DNA from: Paracoccaceae bacterium
Lineage (GTDB): Bacteria; Pseudomonadota; Alphaproteobacteria; Rhodobacterales; Rhodobacteraceae
DNA length: 64,000 bases
NCBI GenBank assembly: GCA_027492585.1
Contig: JAPUEK010000081.1
Coordinates: 62,001-126,000, forward strand
Direction of reading: 5' to 3'
The translations under genes and the position numbers were made by a program. This document shows, piece after piece, positions 62,236 to 64,000 of this stretch (the first letter of the stretch is position 1; the number at the start of each line of letters is the position of its first letter). The notes beneath the pieces are model-generated. The model had not been told where the DNA came from. It saw nothing but the letters and a program-made list of their open reading frames with translations, and made no database searches.

Positions 62236-63086
62236 GCGCGGCAGGCTTTGCCACCCCGGTCGCGGCCGCGCTCCGCAGCCGCAAGGGGGCGGTGGCCGGG
62301 CTCTGGCTCGCGGCCATGGTGGTGGCCGCAGTCTTCGCCCCGCTGCTGACCCCCTATGCCTATGACGTGCAGGACCTGCCCGGCGCCTTCCAGCCGCCGG
62401 GGGCGGCGCATTGGCTCGGCACCGACGAATTCGGCCGCGACCTGCTGACCCGGCTTTTCTACGGGGCGCGGACCTCCCTTTCCGTCTCGGCCATCGCCAT
62501 CGGCATTTCGGTGCTGGCGGGCATGATCCTCGGGGCGGCGGCGGGCTATTTCGGCGGGCGCTTCGACCGCATGGTCACCGCCCTCGTCGATCTGAGCTGG
62601 TCCTTCCCGGAAATCCTCGTGGCGCTGATCCTCGTCGCCATCATCGGGCCGGGGGTGACGGGGACCATGGCGGCGATCGGGGTGGCCTATCTGGCGCAGT
62701 TCACCCGGCTCGCCCGCGCGCAGATCATGGCCATCAAGTCGGAAACCTTCATCGAGGCGTCCCGCAGCCTCGGCGCCTCGGACGGCTTCATCCTTTTCCG
62801 CCATCTGATCCCCAACACCCTGGCCCCGGTGCTGGTCGCGGGGATGCTCGCCACCGGCGATGCGATCATCCTTGAGGCGACGCTCGGCTTCTTCGGCCTT
62901 GGCGCGCAGCCGCCGACGCCGAGCTGGGGGGCGATGATGTCCTCCGGTTCCGCGCAGCTTTTCAAGGCGCCGGGGATCATCCTCTTCCCCGGTCTCGCCG
63001 TGGCGATCACCGTCATCGCCATCAACCTCTTCGGCGATGCGCTTGTCCGCGCGCTCGACATCCGCCGCCGCGAAAGGACGGGCTGA
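62232..63086 (+). CDS. ABC transporter permease (DppC type)
   Basis: Second permease, 284 residues. The DppC signature is HWLGTDEFGRDLLTRLFYGARTSL (short form GTDEFGRDLLTRLFYGAR) near residue 60. The EAA-type loop is FIEASRSLGASDGFILFRHLIP near 173-195. It is coupled to DppB and followed by the ATPase start 3 bases after its stop. Confidence 0.9.
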   Translation: MSAAGFATPVAAALRSRKGAVAGLWLAAMVVAAVFAPLLTPYAYDVQDLPGAFQPPGAAHWLGTDEFGRDLLTRLFYGARTSLSVSAIAIGISVLAGMILGAAAGYFGGRFDRMVTALVDLSWSFPEILVALILVAIIGPGVTGTMAAIGVAYLAQFTRLARAQIMAIKSETFIEASRSLGASDGFILFRHLIPNTLAPVLVAGMLATGDAIILEATLGFFGLGAQPPTPSWGAMMSSGSAQLFKAPGIILFPGLAVAITVIAINLFGDALVRALDIRRRERTG

Positions 63087-63089
63087 GCC

Positions 63090-64000
63090 ATGCTGCTTGA
63101 GGTCGAAAACCTGTCCGTCACCATCGGGCGCGTGACACCGCTCGACGGGGTGAGCTTCGGACTGGACCGGGGCCAGATCCTTGGCCTCGTCGGCGAGAGC
63201 GGCTCGGGCAAGTCGCTGACCGCGCTTGCGGTCACCGGGCTTCTGCCCCTGATCGGGGGGCGGGTCTCGGGCGGGGCGGTGCGCTTTCAGGGGAAAGACC
63301 TGGCCGGGATGAAACCGGCGGCGCTGCGCGCCCTGCGCGGGCGGCGGATCGGCTTCGTCACCCAGAACCCGATGACCGCGCTCGACCCGGTGCAGCGGAT
63401 CGGGGCGCAGGTCGATGTGGTCTCCCGCCTGCATCTCGGGCTTTCGGCCGGTGCGGCGCGGGCGCGGACGCTGGACCTTCTGACCCAGCTCCGCATCCCC
63501 GAGGCGGCTGCCGTCTGCGAGGCCTATCCGCATCAGCTTTCCGGCGGGATGAAGCAGCGCATCGTCATCGCCATGGCCCTTGCCGGGGAGCCGGAGCTGA
63601 TCGTGGCGGATGAACCGACGACGGCGCTTGATGTGACGGTTCAGGCGCAGATCATCCATATCCTTGCAACGCTGGTGCGGGAACGGGGGCTGGGCCTCGT
63701 GCTCATCACCCATGACATGGGGGTGGTGGCGCAGGTCTGCGACCGGGTGGCGGTGCTCTATGCCGGGCGGCTGGCGGAGGCGCGGGAGGTGCGCGGCCTC
63801 TTCGCCGCGCCGCGCCATCCCTATACCGCCGCGCTGATCGGCTGCATCCCGCGTGAAGGCATGGCGCCCGGCGCCCTGACCGGCATCCCCGGTGCGGTGC
63901 CTTCGGTGACGGCCTATCCCCCCGGCTGCCGCTTTCACCCGCGTTGCCCGCGCGCCCTGCCCGCCTGCGCGACCGAAGTGCCGGCGCTGACGGGCGGCGC
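63090..64000 (+). CDS. ABC transporter ATPase (DppD/OppD type), C-terminus cut by window edge
   Basis: About 303 residues are visible of a usual 320-330. Walker A GESGSGKS, Q-loop VTQNPMTALDP, signature LSGGMKQRIVIAMAL and Walker B LIVADEPTTALD are intact. The C-terminal oligopeptide-transporter motif PPGCRFHPRCPRALPAC, with Cys residues of the possible Fe-S site, is visible just before the edge. No stop codon is reached. A DppF-type second ATPase would be expected next. Confidence 0.9.
   Translation, partial: MLLEVENLSVTIGRVTPLDGVSFGLDRGQILGLVGESGSGKSLTALAVTGLLPLIGGRVSGGAVRFQGKDLAGMKPAALRALRGRRIGFVTQNPMTALDPVQRIGAQVDVVSRLHLGLSAGAARARTLDLLTQLRIPEAAAVCEAYPHQLSGGMKQRIVIAMALAGEPELIVADEPTTALDVTVQAQIIHILATLVRERGLGLVLITHDMGVVAQVCDRVAVLYAGRLAEAREVRGLFAAPRHPYTAALIGCIPREGMAPGALTGIPGAVPSVTAYPPGCRFHPRCPRALPACATEVPALTGG

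Noticed and set aside
1-64000. tRNA, rRNA, riboswitch, integrase or transposase
   Set aside because: None recognised by eye on either strand. Small structured RNAs could still be missed without a covariance-model search.

Overview
The window is high-GC DNA with dense, short-spaced operons. Its gene content is typical of a heterotrophic Rhodobacterales (Rhodobacteraceae/Paracoccaceae) alphaproteobacterium: many ABC importers, LysR/LacI/IclR/RpiR regulators, Urt urea transporter, an RTX protein with a Hint domain, and dimethylglycine-dehydrogenase-like and trimethylamine-dehydrogenase-like enzymes. Nearly everything is accessory catabolism and uptake. No rRNA, tRNA, CRISPR array, integrase or transposase was seen.

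Layout. (1) 1-13353: a sugar module. A divergent LacI repressor faces a GtsABC-type sugar ABC transporter with its ATPase, two GMC flavin dehydrogenases, an SDR, a DUF993 aldolase-like protein, a second LacI, a glycerate kinase and a small Dabb protein. (2) 13470-17638: an orphan fused E1 alpha-beta thiamine-dependent dehydrogenase with a FabD-like acyltransferase and a divergent LysR. (3) 17854-32373: the most interesting region. It holds a BetI-like TetR, an HpaB-type monooxygenase, a Rieske oxygenase, a flavin reductase fused to a LysR-type effector domain, a Rid protein, a DUF1028 protein, an aldehyde dehydrogenase, a LysR regulator, a trimethylamine-dehydrogenase-like demethylase and a polyamine/onium-type ABC importer. 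Three TTAG-N7-CTAA palindromes sit before the HpaB gene, the LysR gene and the demethylase gene and tie the region together. I infer oxidative breakdown of an imported N-methylated nitrogen compound, possibly a heterocycle such as a methylated pyridine carboxylate. (4) 32597-36448: D-amino-acid dehydrogenase and a dimethylglycine/sarcosine-dehydrogenase-type protein, which suit the products of region 3. (5) 36660-37415: a NYN/LOTUS RNA-binding or nuclease protein. (6) 37566-44318: an amine module (Tm-1-like protein, aldehyde dehydrogenase, APC permease, divergent IclR and class III aminotransferase). (7) 44630-49771: a 1713-residue RTX/Hint protein with recent internal duplication. (8) 50021-56255: urtABCDE on the minus strand. 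(9) 56652-64000: a GNAT plus OSBS/N-succinylamino-acid-racemase-type enolase pair, divergent RpiR and a dipeptide-type ABC importer cut by the right edge. This suggests D- to L-amino acid conversion.

A family of interspersed GGGATATTT...AAATATCCC hairpins marks many operon ends. Starts were chosen from ribosome-binding sites and stop/start overlaps (ATGA, TGATG); several genes use TTG or GTG.
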